In this document: piece by piece, positions 55,118-64,000 of the stretch
How the letters are laid out: every line of letters starts with the position of its first letter
How positions within the stretch are numbered: position 1 is the stretch's first letter
Translations under genes and position numbers: made by a program
Assembly (NCBI RefSeq): GCF_950295315.1
Contig: NC_080181.1
Location: forward strand, 5,260,357-5,324,356
DNA from: Erinaceus europaeus
Lineage: Eukaryota; Chordata; Mammalia; Eulipotyphla; Erinaceidae
Reading direction: 5' to 3'
DNA length: 64,000 nt
The notes under the pieces: model-generated
Database searches by the model: none
Told to the model about the DNA's origin: nothing
The model's input: the letters and a program-made list of their open reading frames with translations, nothing else

Positions 55118-55441
55118 TTTCTTTTCCTCCAGGGTTATTGCTGGGCTCAGTGCCTGCACCATGAATCCACCGCTCCTGGAGCCCATTTTTACCCCCTTTG
55201 TTGCCCTTGTTGTTGTAGCCTCATTGTGGTCACCATTCCCGCCATTGTTGATGTTGTTCATTGTTGGACAGGACAGAGAGAAATGGAGAGAGGAGAGAAA
55301 GATAGACACCCACAGCCGCTTCACCGCCTGTGAAGCGACTCCCCTGCAGCTAGGGGTCCGGGGCCTTGAACCGGGATCCTTATGCCGGTCCTTGCGCTCT
55401 GCGCCACATGCGCTTAACCCACTGCACCACCGCCCGACCCC
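55118..55441 (-). mobile_element. SINE type A-long, second of three
   Basis: 'cctccagggttattgctgggc', 'gttgatgttgttcattgttgg', body with a small deletion, 'gccttgaaccgggatcc', head ending 'caccgcccgacccccc'. Confidence 0.93.
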
Positions 55442-55446
55442 CCATT

Positions 55447-55718
55447 CGTTTTTTTAATATTTATTTATTCATTTTCCCTTTTTGTTGCCCTTGCTTTATT
55501 GTTATAGTGATTATTGTTGTTAATGTTGTCACTGTTGGATAGGACAGACAGAAATGGAGAGAGGAGGGGAAGACAAAGGGAGAGAGAGAGATAGACACCT
55601 GCAGACCTACGTCACCGCTTATGAAGTGACTCCCCTGCAGGTGGGGAGCCGGGGGCTTGAACCAGAGTCCTTATGCAGGTCCACCTGTGCTTAACCACTG
55701 CACTACTGCCAGACTCAC
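55447..55718 (-). mobile_element. SINE type A, third of three
   Basis: 'tttttaatatttatttattc', linker, body, 'gggcttgaaccagagtcc', a shortened head ending 'ctactgccagactcac', then 'caattcattc' again. Confidence 0.9.
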
Positions 55719-55724
55719 CAATTC

Positions 55725-56990
55725 ATTCACTCTTACGGCTGCTGTTTGCTCCACATCTCAAGTACCAGCTGCATGCCTGCTACTGCTTTCTCCTCCCTCC
55801 TCCACCCCCAGACCCTCACAGTCCACGCAGGATCTGGTAAGTGGAGGTCTCTGTGTGAGCAGGAGGGTGATGGGAGGAGGGGATTGAGGCGCATATGAGG
55901 GGCAGAGAGATTCAGACCCAAAGCCCTTTTATCAACTGTGTTTTAATTCATACCATTTCTACTCACCGTTGTAGCATAGATTTTTGAGAAACTATGTCTG
56001 ACACTGAATTCAGAGTGCAGGCTACTTATGTATGAAGGGAGGGTGGGGAAGTCGACTGGGCAGAAAGAGAAGAGGCCAAACAGCACGGCAGTACAAGCCA
56101 GGGGGGTTGTGCTGCTGGGGCTGAGTGGCCCAGCCTTTTTGTCCCGCCTGCTCAGTCAGCGGGCTGTAAGTTTCCCCAGAGGGAGTGAGGAATAACCCCC
56201 AGGGTGACCCTAGGTGAGCTGGCTGGTGTACTGTCTCTGCACTCCACACCCCACACCCCACAGCAACACTGTATCTCCTGCAAGAAGAGTCCAGCTGAGG
56301 TTAGATGTCTGCCCGAACAACTGGCTGACTGTGGTGAGAGCGCGTAGAGAGCTGGGTTGGGAAATGTGAGCATACGAGACCAAGCAGGTACTAAACTTTA
56401 TTCCAAGCTTTGTTTAGTGATGTGGGTGTAATTACCAGATTATGGATTCAACTCTAAAAGCTCAAGTAGCTAGGTGTCTCTTTCTTGCATCTCAACACAT
56501 TCACAGAAATATACAGTCTGAGGCCAGGCCAGCTAAGTTCTGGCTGCCATGTTGTAAACACAGGATTTCTGTCAATTGAGGGCTTCACAGAGTAGAAATC
56601 CTGAGTCGATTATAACATAGAAATTAACTGTTCACTGCCTACCCTCAACTGCATCCAATGGAAGGATGCAGAAAGCTCTGCTGAGATGCAGGGAAGGAAT
56701 GTAAAAACATCTTTAAAATAGTGGAGGTGTAGATCTTATATGCATTAAAAGATGATGAAAGTTCAATGGTCACTAAATTTCAGTAAGAATATTCTAAAAT
56801 GGCAAAATGGAGTAACACTGCCACCCTACAGAGCCCTATGCCTCAAGCCATTCTGTATCCAGAGACTGCTACCATTGCTAGAATTTGTGCTACTGTAATT
56901 GTCTCAACGGGAGATCTCTCTGCAAGAAAGTATATCCCAGAAGTGTTCAATTCTACTTATAAAACAAAAGATCTGGGTCTTAAGGACAAG
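55725..56990. other. No identified gene
   Basis: About 1.3 kb, locally GC-rich (55800-56350). Open frames under 80 codons, none recognised. Confidence 0.45.
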
Positions 56991-56996
56991 GGTTTA

Positions 56997-57230
56997 TGGG
57001 CCAGGCAATGGTGCACTAGGTAGAGCTCATGCATTGCAGTGGGCAAGGACTGGGTTCAAGCCTCAGGTCCCCACCTGCAGGAGGAAAGCTTCATGAGCAA
57101 TATAAACAGTAAGGACTGTCTCTCTCTCTCTCTTTCTCTCTCTCTCTGTCTCTCTCTCTCCCTTCCTCCCCCTCTCAATTTTTCTATCTATCCAATAATA
57201 AATTAAAAAATAATATATATTTTTTAAAAA
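56997..57230 (+). mobile_element. SINE type B with CT expansion
   Basis: 'atgggccaggcaatggtgcac', 'aaggactgggttcaagcctc', (CT)n at 57118-57165, 'caataataaattaaaaaataat'. Confidence 0.85.
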
Positions 57231-58360
57231 GTTGAATTCAGGCCCTGCTGTCTAGTAGACTGAGCACAGCACTACATTCTCAGATCACCAACCGCTTTGA
57301 TATTTTGTATATTTATGAGAGCAGATGTTTTATTCTTGTGTATCTGACAGGTTTTTAATATCTTATTTTGAAATAGTCATGGAGTTTTATAAACAAAATT
57401 GTGTGAAATTACAGCACTGTCAAAGATGGAGATTAGTGGGTATGTTTTCAAATGTGTCACTAGGAAATTTCTGTAACTTACAAGAAATCTAAGTTCTCAG
57501 TATGCAATTTCTTTTAGTTTTAGAAGACCAACCTGGCTCAAATATAAAATGCTTTGGGCCTTGGTGAAAACTTAAACCACTGCAAGCCTTATTCCAGCTG
57601 TCTAATGCATTAAACTCTTAAGTGCCACATAACCAGCCCTTGACTTCTTAAAAGAAACTCCACGTGTATAGAAACAAGAGGCTTAATATTTTAAAGGTGA
57701 AAATCACCTTTTGTATATTTCAGTTAGCTACTGTTTCCATTTCTATCTCCAAGCTTTGCTGGTGCTGCTCGGTTCTGTGAATTGAAAGTGCAAATCTTAT
57801 GAACCTCTTCCAGCAAGCTGTGGGGAGGGAGCAGCCACTGGGAGGCTGGCTGCAGCAGATTTCATGAACCAAACAGATGCTTTTTGTCTTTCTCCTACCT
57901 ATCGTTATTGCACCTGATATTACAACAGCAGGTGATTTCCTGGCTTCTTTCTTCTATAGTGGCCCAGAAAACCTACTGTAGAACTGACACAAGGATTGAC
58001 TTGCCCTTACTTGTGAGCAGAATCAGTACACAGCTGCACAGCAGGGACAAATAGCAGAAACAGACTGAGGGCAGAGACAAGCCAGCTTCTTCAGCATGGT
58101 GGGAGGCCTCTGGAGAATTGCACTCCGATTCCTCTTCACCCATGCAGGTGTGCTGTGCCCTTGGGACTCAGCGGTCTTCAGCAGCAAAGTGAGAATGGTA
58201 AGACTTGGCCAGAGTCTGTGTTCTCATCCGTCTTAGTCCTGATGCCTGTGCCCTTGATGCTCCTTTCCATTCGGTCTTCCCCCTACTTCGTTTCCCAGCT
58301 GTTTCTGCCCTCCTACATCCTAGCCCTCATTCTGAACAAGGTACTTTTCTATTCAACACC
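57231..58360. other. No confirmed gene; low-repeat stretch
   Basis: One of the longer repeat-free parts. An exon-like patch lies at about 58020-58200 (see findings). The rest is AT-rich. Confidence 0.45.
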
Positions 58361-58461
58361 AACTTTTTAAAAATCATTGTTTCTTTATTGGAGGATTCAT
58401 GTTTTATGGCCAACAGTAAATATAATAGTTTGTACATGCATAACATTTCTCAGTTTTCCAC

Positions 58462-59083
58462 TTCTAGCGTTTGCCCTTCTTCCATAGCCAGTCAACAGCG
58501 TCAGGTTGAGCCTGATGTAAAGTTTCGAGACCTCCTTTGAATCTGGAGAGGTGGCAGTCGTTGACTATGTGGGTCATAGTCTGTCTGTAGCCGCAGGGGC
58601 AGTTCGGGTCGTCTCTGGCTCCTCAACGATGGAACATAGTGGCGCACCGGCCGGCCATGGCCTGTTCGATAGCGATTGAGGAGGGCCCAATCATAACGTG
58701 CTAGGTCAAAGCCAGGTTGACGCTTGCAGGGGTCTGTGATGAGGTGTTTGTTCTTTACCTCAGCTGACTGCCAACTCTGTTTCCAAGAGACTGGAACAGA
58801 GAAGTTCAGTGTAGGCGTAGGGGACCAGATTGGGTGACGAGACAGACGTCAAGCGTTGGACAGGGTGGGCGGAGATATCCGCGTATATTGGCAAGTCCGG
58901 TCGAGCGTAGACATGGGAAATGAACTTAGATGATGCCGCATCCCGACGAATATCTGGCGGGGTGATGCTGCTAAGAACTGGCAGCCATGGAACCGGGGTG
59001 GAACGGATGGTTCCAGAAATTATCCTCATGGAGGAATATAATTTGGAATCGACCAAGTGGACATGTCTAAGTGGACATGGACA
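58462..59083 (-). mobile_element. Vingi copy E, 3' part, nested in L1
   Basis: 622 bp matching copies A, C and D on the reverse strand, from about the 'gtccacttggtcgattcc' position to 'cgctagaag'. Flanking 'agttttccac' (58452-58461) and 'agttttctac' (59084-59093) are the target duplication. The 5' end carries a small local duplication ('aagtggacatg' twice). Confidence 0.9.
58464..59050 (-). pseudogene. Vingi RT C-terminal remnant with two 4-bp duplications
   Basis: Encodes KLYSSMRIISGTIRSTPVPW and the thumb and cysteine-cluster region. The frame is shifted by AGAC duplicated near 58840-58847 and again by CCGG duplicated near 58648-58655. It retains CGA (Arg) where copies A and C have TGA and copy D has CAA. 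TAG at 58464-58466. Confidence 0.88.
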
Positions 59084-59217
59084 AGTTTTCTACATAACAG
59101 TACAACCCCCACTAGATCCTCTGCCATCCTGTTCCAGGACCTGACCTCTCCCCACCCCCCAGCCCAGAGTCTTTTACTTTGGTACAGTACACAAACTCCA
59201 GTCCAACTTCTGCTTAG

Positions 59218-59520
59218 CAAGACCAACTCTTATTTGTCTCCCTCATCTTTCTTACCAATGAGTGACTCTGGCCCAGCAGGTTCTCTGCTGTGTTTAACAC
59301 AGAATCCTATTCACTCCAGCTGCCTCCAGCTTAGTGGGAACAGTGGACAAGACCAGTTTGCAGCAAAAGTCGGTGATCTGTAGTAGCAGATTTTGTGGAT
59401 TAAAGATTTGTAAACCTAAAATATAAAATGTGTTTAGGAGACAAATAATCAGGATATAAGTCTATAGTAAAGTTATTATTAAAGAATGAAATTATACTGG
59501 TCACAATAAGATGGGAAAGC
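59218..59520. other. No identified feature
   Basis: About 300 bp of single-copy-looking DNA. Confidence 0.4.
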
Positions 59521-59524
59521 AAGT

Positions 59525-59715
59525 GGACCAGGAAATGGCTTACCTGGTAGAGCATACTCGTAATTTACCTTTGCGAGGGCCTGGCGTAGAGCCCCCCACG
59601 GGAGTGTGGGTTCCCAAGTGGTGGAGTGGTGCTGTGATGTCTCTCCTTTCTCTCATCCACTGTGCCACTGCTTGTGAAGCTTCCCCCTGCAGGTTGGGAC
59701 CAGAGACTTGAACCC
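59525..59715 (+). mobile_element. SINE type B, rearranged
   Basis: The head part 'agtggaccaggaaatggcttacctgg' and 'gtggtggagtggtgctgtg' are followed by a reverse-oriented piece 'cttgtgaagcttccccctgcagg ... gagacttgaaccc'. Two SINE pieces are therefore joined head to head. Confidence 0.6.
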
Positions 59716-59799
59716 AACTGAAAAAAGGAGTCTTCTGGGATCAATAAATTATATAGGTATGAAGCTGCAGTAAAGCCTTTATTACAAAATAAATAAAAT

Positions 59800-59905
59800 A
59801 TAAAAGTAGGGCTCTAATGCCTAAGGCTCCAGGGTCCCAGGTTCAATTTCCCACATCACCATAAACTAGACATGAGCAGTACTCTGGAAAGAGACAGGAA
59901 GAAAG
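59800..59905 (+). mobile_element. SINE type D fragment
   Basis: 'ctctaatgcctaaggctcc', 'ccaggttcaatttcccac', 'aaactagacatgagcagtactctgg'. Confidence 0.7.
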
Positions 59906-59929
59906 AAAAGAAGAAAATAGTTTAGGGCT

Positions 59930-60062
59930 GAGTGAGTAGGAGGAAATAGCTTAATGGTTATGCAAAGAGACTTTTATGCCTGAGGTATAACGTCCCGGGT
60001 TTAATCCTTTGCACCACTACAAACCAGGGTTGAGCAGTATTCTGGTTAAAAAAAAAAAAAAA
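59930..60062 (+). mobile_element. SINE type D
   Basis: 'gaggaaatagcttaatggttatgc', 'gacttttatgcctgagg', 'ccactacaaaccagggttgagcag', A-tail. Confidence 0.82.
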
Positions 60063-60076
60063 TTCAAACTATTTTT

Positions 60077-60364
60077 TAAATAATTTTTTTATGTTTATTT
60101 ATTTTCCCTTTTTGTTGCCCTTGTTTTTTATTGTTATTGTAGTTGTTGTTATTGAAGTCGTCGTTGTTAGATAGGACAGAGAGAAATGGAGACAGGAGGG
60201 GAAGACAGAGAGGGAGAGAAAGACAGACACCTGCAGACCTGCTTCACCGCCTGTGAAGCGACTCCCCTGCAGGTGGGGAGCCAGGAGCTCTAACCTGGAT
60301 CCTTACACCGTCCTTACACTTCGCGCCACATGCACTTAACCCACTGCGCTACTGCTCGACTCCC
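60077..60364 (-). mobile_element. SINE type A with TSD
   Basis: TTTA/T tail, 'ccctttttgttgcccttg', 'gaagtcgtcgttgttag', body, head ending 'ctactgctcgactccc'. 'ttcaaactattttt' at 60063-60076 and 'ttcaaactagttttt' at 60365-60379. Confidence 0.92.
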
Positions 60365-60379
60365 TTCAAACTAGTTTTT

Positions 60380-60531
60380 ATTTTTAATTTTTTTATATCT
60401 AGTTATTTCAATGAGAGAGCCAGAAGAGACCGAGATACTAGAGCCCTGCTCAGCTCTGGCTGACGGTAGTGATGGGAATTTGAACCTGGGACTTCAGAGC
60501 CTCAGGCATAATGCTGTTTACCCAGTTCTCT
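60380..60531 (-). mobile_element. SINE type D at the same target
   Basis: 'tatctagttatttcaatgagagagcc', 'cctgctcagctctggctgac', 'gaatttgaacctgggac', 'catgtttacc'-like end. 'tcaaactattttta' occurs a third time at 60532-60545. Confidence 0.8.
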
Positions 60532-60589
60532 CAAACTATTTTTAAAGCACGTCTCAAGTTGTGCACTGCTTTAAAAATTTTATTATTTC

Positions 60590-60944
60590 GGGGGTTGGGC
60601 GATGGCGCAGTGGGTTAAGCGCACGTGGCGCAAAGCGCAGGGACCGGCGTAAGGATCCCAGTTCTAGCCCCCGGTTCCCCACCTGCAGGGGAGTCGCTTC
60701 ACAGGCGGTGAAGCGGGTCTGCAGGTGTCTATCTTTCTCTCCCCCTCTCTCTCTGTCTTCCCCTCCTCTCTCCATTTCTCTCTGTCCTATCCAACAACAA
60801 AGCAACGTCAACAATGGCAATAATAATCGCAACGAGGCTGCAACAACTAGGACAACAAAAAAAAGGGAAAAATGGCCTCCAGGAGCAGTGGATTCATGGT
60901 GCAGGCACCGAGCCCAGCAATAACCCTGGAGGAAAAAAAAATTT
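60590..60944 (+). mobile_element. SINE type A-long, complete, 12-bp TSD
   Basis: Head 'gggggttgggcgatggcgcag' to A-tail. Direct repeat 'ttttattatttc' at 60578-60589 and 60945-60956. Confidence 0.95.
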
Positions 60945-61120
60945 TTTTATTATTTCATTCCATTATAGTTAAGTAATAAAAAGCATACCTTTTTAGTTTT
61001 TTAGTCATATAGTTTTTTATAAAACTCTATAAAATTAAAGATTTTCATTTAATACCCAGATGTCACTAATAGTCAAATATTGACTAGTATGTTTTAAACA
61101 TTTAGTGAAAGGAGAAACTA

Positions 61121-61181
61121 TTGGGTTGTCAGAAATGTCATGATGTGTTTTTCTATGCAAAAAAATTTTCTGACAACCCAA
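61121..61181. mobile_element. Mariner-like palindromic MITE, copy 2
   Basis: 61 bp, terminal inverted repeats TTGGGTTGTCAGAAA and TTTCTGACAACCCAA (15 bp, perfect), flanked by TA on both sides (61119-61120 and 61182-61183), the mariner/Tc1 target duplication. Centre 'tgatgtgtttttctatgcaa' is shared with copy 1. Confidence 0.85.
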
Positions 61182-61242
61182 TATGTACATAAAAATAAAA
61201 GGTTAAGGAAAGTTCTTTCTTCTCCCTCTACTTTTATTTATT

Positions 61243-61405
61243 TTTTTTTCTTGCCAGAGTTATGGCTAGAACTGGATCTTTTCATGACAACTCCACTACT
61301 CCTGATAGCCTTGTTTAATTTTTTTTTTAATTTAATAAAGGTAAGAAACAGAGAAGGAGAAAAGGCAAGAGGAAGGAAGAGACACCAGCACCACTGCTAC
61401 CCTTT
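61243..61405 (-). mobile_element. SINE fragment, old
   Basis: 'cttgccagagttatggctagaac', 'aactccactactcctgatagcc', T-rich linker, 'aaacagagaaggagaaaaggc'; head missing. Confidence 0.6.
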
Positions 61406-61434
61406 AAGTAATCTTATTGTAAACTAGAACATTC

Positions 61435-61690
61435 TAATGAGATCACTTAAACTATGGCATGTGAATTCTCCTAATCATGCTGCAAAGTGAGTCCATCTTG
61501 ACAAAGGAGCTGGTTTTGTCTAAGTGCCACACTAGACTGCAGTGAAGAGCACATGTCTAGGGCAGCGTCCATGCCACTCAGATTTGGATAAGGTGGACCC
61601 ATCATCCACATCTGAGATGCTGAAAGGCTCTGTTTCCATTACCTTTTTGGAAACTGTGAAATGCATCACCCACTCAAAAAAAAAAAAAGT
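61435..61690. other. No identified feature
   Basis: Single-copy-looking DNA ending in a poly(A) run at 61676-61688. Confidence 0.4.
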
Positions 61691-61699
61691 TTTGTTTTC

Positions 61700-61850
61700 C
61701 TTTTTATTTACGATTAATAATAGGTTACAAGACTAAGATCACAGTGTATAGTTCCACATCACACCCACCACCAAAGTTCAATGTCTCCATCTTCCCTCTT
61801 CCTAATGATAACCACCAGAGTTCTCACAAGTCTCAGAAACCATCTGTTTT
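61700..61850 (-). mobile_element. LINE-like 3' UTR family 3 fragment
   Basis: 'tttatttacgattaataatagg', 'cacatcacacccaccaccaaag', 'gagttctcacaagtctcag', same order as 37300-37560. Confidence 0.55.
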
Positions 61851-62071
61851 AAAATAATAATAATAATAGTAATGAATTTTAAATAACAAGATTTGAAGAC
61901 ACGGTATGCTATGCCATTTTATTTTCACTTTACCAGCCCGTTATGCAAAAACATTGCCTGTGGGGGAAAAAAAGTCTCAATTTTCTGCCATGCGTCAGAT
62001 TAAAATCTCTCCTCCAGAATGCAGCACTATGCTGAGATCAGGCTATGAGTTCCTCAGGGAGTGAGCATCTT

Positions 62072-62352
62072 TTTTTTTTAATACCCTTTTGTTGCCCTTG
62101 TTGTTTTTTATTGTTGTTGTAGTTATTGTTGTTATTGATGTCATTGCTGGATAGGACAGAGAGAAATGGAGAGAGGAGAGGAAGACAGAGAGAGAGGGGG
62201 AGAGAAAGATAGACAACCTGCAGACCTGCTTCACCGCCTGTGAAGCAACTCCCCTGCAGGTGGGGAGGCGGGGGCTCGAATGGGGATCCTTATGCAGGAC
62301 CTTGAGCTTCAAGCCACATGTGCTTAACCCACTGTGCTACCGCCCGACTCCC
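62072..62352 (-). mobile_element. SINE type A with 11-bp TSD
   Basis: 'cccttttgttgcccttgttg', body, 'gggctcgaatggggatcc', head ending 'ctaccgcccgactccc'. 'gtgagcatctt' (62061-62071) and 'gtgagtatctt' (62357-62367) flank it. Confidence 0.92.
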
Positions 62353-62501
62353 GGGGGTGAGTATCTTAAAGTGATCACTTGACATAAAATCAAAATCCAA
62401 AACAGCAGTTTGGCAGTGTAGACAGAACCACACCATTTGCATCCACAGTAGCATTGGTAGATATTATCGTTGGTAATTTAGGGGGGAAACATTTTTTTCT
62501 G

Positions 62502-62712
62502 GGGCCGGATGGTGGTGCACCTGGTTGAGTGTACATGTTACAGTGCACAGTGACCCGGGTTAGAGCCCCTAGCCCCCACCTGCCAGAGGAAGCTCTGCAG
62601 GCCCCCACTTTTCAGTGCTGCAGGTGCCTCTCTTTCTCTCCCTCTCTATCACCCATTTCCCTCTAGATTTCTGGTTGTCTTTATCCAATAAATAAAGATA
62701 ATTTAAAAAAAT
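62502..62712 (+). mobile_element. SINE type B
   Basis: 'ggggccggatggtggtgcacctggtt', 'gacccgggttagagcccc', CT body, 'ccaataaataaagataatt'. Confidence 0.92.
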
Positions 62713-62714
62713 TT

Positions 62715-63175
62715 TTTTTTAATTCACATATTAGGATATTAGTGTAGGCCAGGGGCAGAGCAAGGCTGGTAGTCACTCACACAAGCATCTCCCCAAGAAG
62801 AGAAAAATGCCTTGAGGGAGTCAACTCTGGGTACACACACAGGTGACACAGGGAGAAAATAAAAAGAAAGAAAGACAGCCCGCTCCATTAAAAGATTCAG
62901 GAACAGAGATGGAAAAAGGTAGTGCAGATAAAAGGCAGTTGGGAACCAACACTTTCCCACAAAAAAGGTAATTAAGCAGCCCACACTTCATAAAATTAGA
63001 AGCCTTCTCCTTCCACATTTGTTCAGGTCCATTTTTTTTTTTAATCTGTAGGCACTTTCAAAATTATTTTCCATCTAGTTCCTAACATCTGACAACTTGT
63101 CAAAAGGCGTCAAAAAAGAATTCTAGTAACTCTGAGAAGAGGAATTGGGAATATATACTTAGGGAAACACACATA
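62715..63175. other. No identified feature
   Basis: Single-copy-looking DNA. Confidence 0.4.
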
Positions 63176-63178
63176 CAA

Positions 63179-63449
63179 GAAACCAGGTGGTGGCATACCC
63201 AGTAGAGTTCACACCTTACTCTGCATGAGGACCTGGTTCAAGTCCCCTTCCTCCCCCACCTGATGAGGGAAGCTTCACAAGCAAAACAGCCATGCTACAG
63301 GTCTCTCTCCTTTTCTCTCTCCCTCTCTCCCTCTCTATCTCGATTCATCCCTCACCGTCACCAAGAAGAAAGAAAAGAAAGAATGGCCTCCCGAAAAGAT
63401 GATGGGGTTGTGCAGACACTGAGCACCAGTGATAACCCTGGCGGCAAAA
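63179..63449 (+). mobile_element. SINE type B with 3' module
   Basis: 'gaaaccaggtggtggcatacc', 'gaggacctggttcaagtcccc', CT body, 'gatgatggggttgtgcagacac', 'ccctggcggc'. Confidence 0.82.
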
Positions 63450-63691
63450 TGAGTAAAGTAGTAAAGACTATAATATCGACTATAGCTGAGTAAAGCAAAT
63501 GAGCTTGCGAAACATCATCATCACCAAACAACTCTGAAAACTCCATATCTATCATTGGTTATCAGAGGGAAGGCGAGGACAGAGGGCATGGAGGACTCCA
63601 TTTGGCACAGCAGCTTTGATAGTAGGTGATGTGAGCTGTACACACACACAGTCACACACGTGTGACCTGTATTCCTAAAATCATCTTATGA

Positions 63692-63970
63692 TCGTGCGGC
63701 CAGAGAGAGAGCTCACTTATGAGGGCGCTCACATTTCCATGTGCACACCCCAGGTTTGAGCCCCAGCACCACAGGCAAAGTTTTAGTGCTATGGTTTCTC
63801 TCCCTCTCTCTCTCTCTCTCTCTGCATTGGTATGCGCATCACTTTCTGTCTCTCTATCTGAAGAAGAAAAAAAAAAAAAGGCCCAGAGTCATGAAATCAC
63901 AACAACATCAATGGCAACAATAACAATAATTACAACAACAAGGGCAAAAAAAATGGGGGAAAATGTGTTG
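63692..63970 (+). mobile_element. SINE type A-like, diverged head
   Basis: 'gtgcggccagagagagagctc', 'caggtttgagccccagc', (CT)n, CAACAA linker and 'acaagggcaaaaaaaatggggg' where the 3' module would begin. Confidence 0.7.
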
Positions 63971-64000
63971 GTATGCTTCTAAATCCTGCTTATAAGACCT

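Larger units (their letters stand above)
58364..59217 (-). mobile_element. L1 3' UTR fragment split by Vingi E
   Basis: 'attggaggattcatgttttatgg ... gtttgtacatgcataacatt' up to 58461, resuming at 59084 with 'ctacataacagtacaaccccc', 'tagatcctctgccatcc' and 'gtccaacttctgctt'. Matches 36413-36590 when joined. Confidence 0.9.

Noticed and set aside
1..64000. CRISPR array, bacterial operons or terminators
   Set aside because: There is no regular repeat-spacer structure, and the repeat content is plainly mammalian.

Overview
This window is mammalian nuclear DNA, almost certainly from a hedgehog (Erinaceidae). Two things point there. First, dozens of tRNA-derived SINEs of the hedgehog ERI type are present, with the recurring head 'gtggcgcagtgggttaagc'. 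Second, five copies of a non-LTR retrotransposon match what I know of the Vingi clade (published as Vingi-1_EE and Vingi-1_AAl, and among mammals reported only from hedgehogs). I find no convincing host protein-coding gene, tRNA, rRNA or CRISPR array, so the window looks like intergenic or deep intronic sequence. Family names come from memory; coordinates come from reading the sequence and can be off by a few bases.

SINE labels used here. Type A: tRNA-like head, CT-rich body and a CAA/AAT-rich linker; 'A-long' adds a 3' module (ctccaggagcagtggattc ... ccctggagg + A-tail). Type B: shorter, with a 'gtggtgcacctggtt' head and an AATAAA-rich tail. Type C: head 'gtctgggaggtggcgcagtgg' and 'caagcatgaggtcc'. 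Type D: 'ggttatgcaaagagactttc ... ccataaaccagagctgagcag'. R is a non-coding interspersed repeat family of up to about 1.9 kb, probably L1-related.

Layout. 0-14 kb: SINEs, a 3' L1 copy with an internal duplication, and the two longest R copies. 14-25 kb: two solo LTRs in opposite orientation, one inside a SINE and one inside an L1 3' end, both with 6-bp target duplications. 25-34 kb: L1 ORF2 remnant, then a Vingi cluster (copy A, internally deleted copy B, truncated copy C joined to a SINE). 34-46 kb: an old MIR, R copies, a dense SINE field at 38-42 kb and MER5A. 46-49 kb: Vingi copy D nested in a SINE and bracketed by a 127-bp inverted repeat. 49-58 kb: nested SINEs, an R copy inside an old L1, a CTCF-like motif, an old MLT2-like LTR and a three-SINE row. 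58-64 kb: Vingi copy E inside an L1 3' end, more SINEs and a 61-bp mariner-like palindromic MITE.

How the parts relate. L1 presumably supplied the machinery for the A-tailed SINEs. Vingi encodes its own reverse transcriptase and may mobilise deleted derivatives such as copy B. All five Vingi copies are dead (5' truncation, internal deletion, stops or frameshifts). Copy D is the closest to open, with one in-frame stop in about 511 codons.
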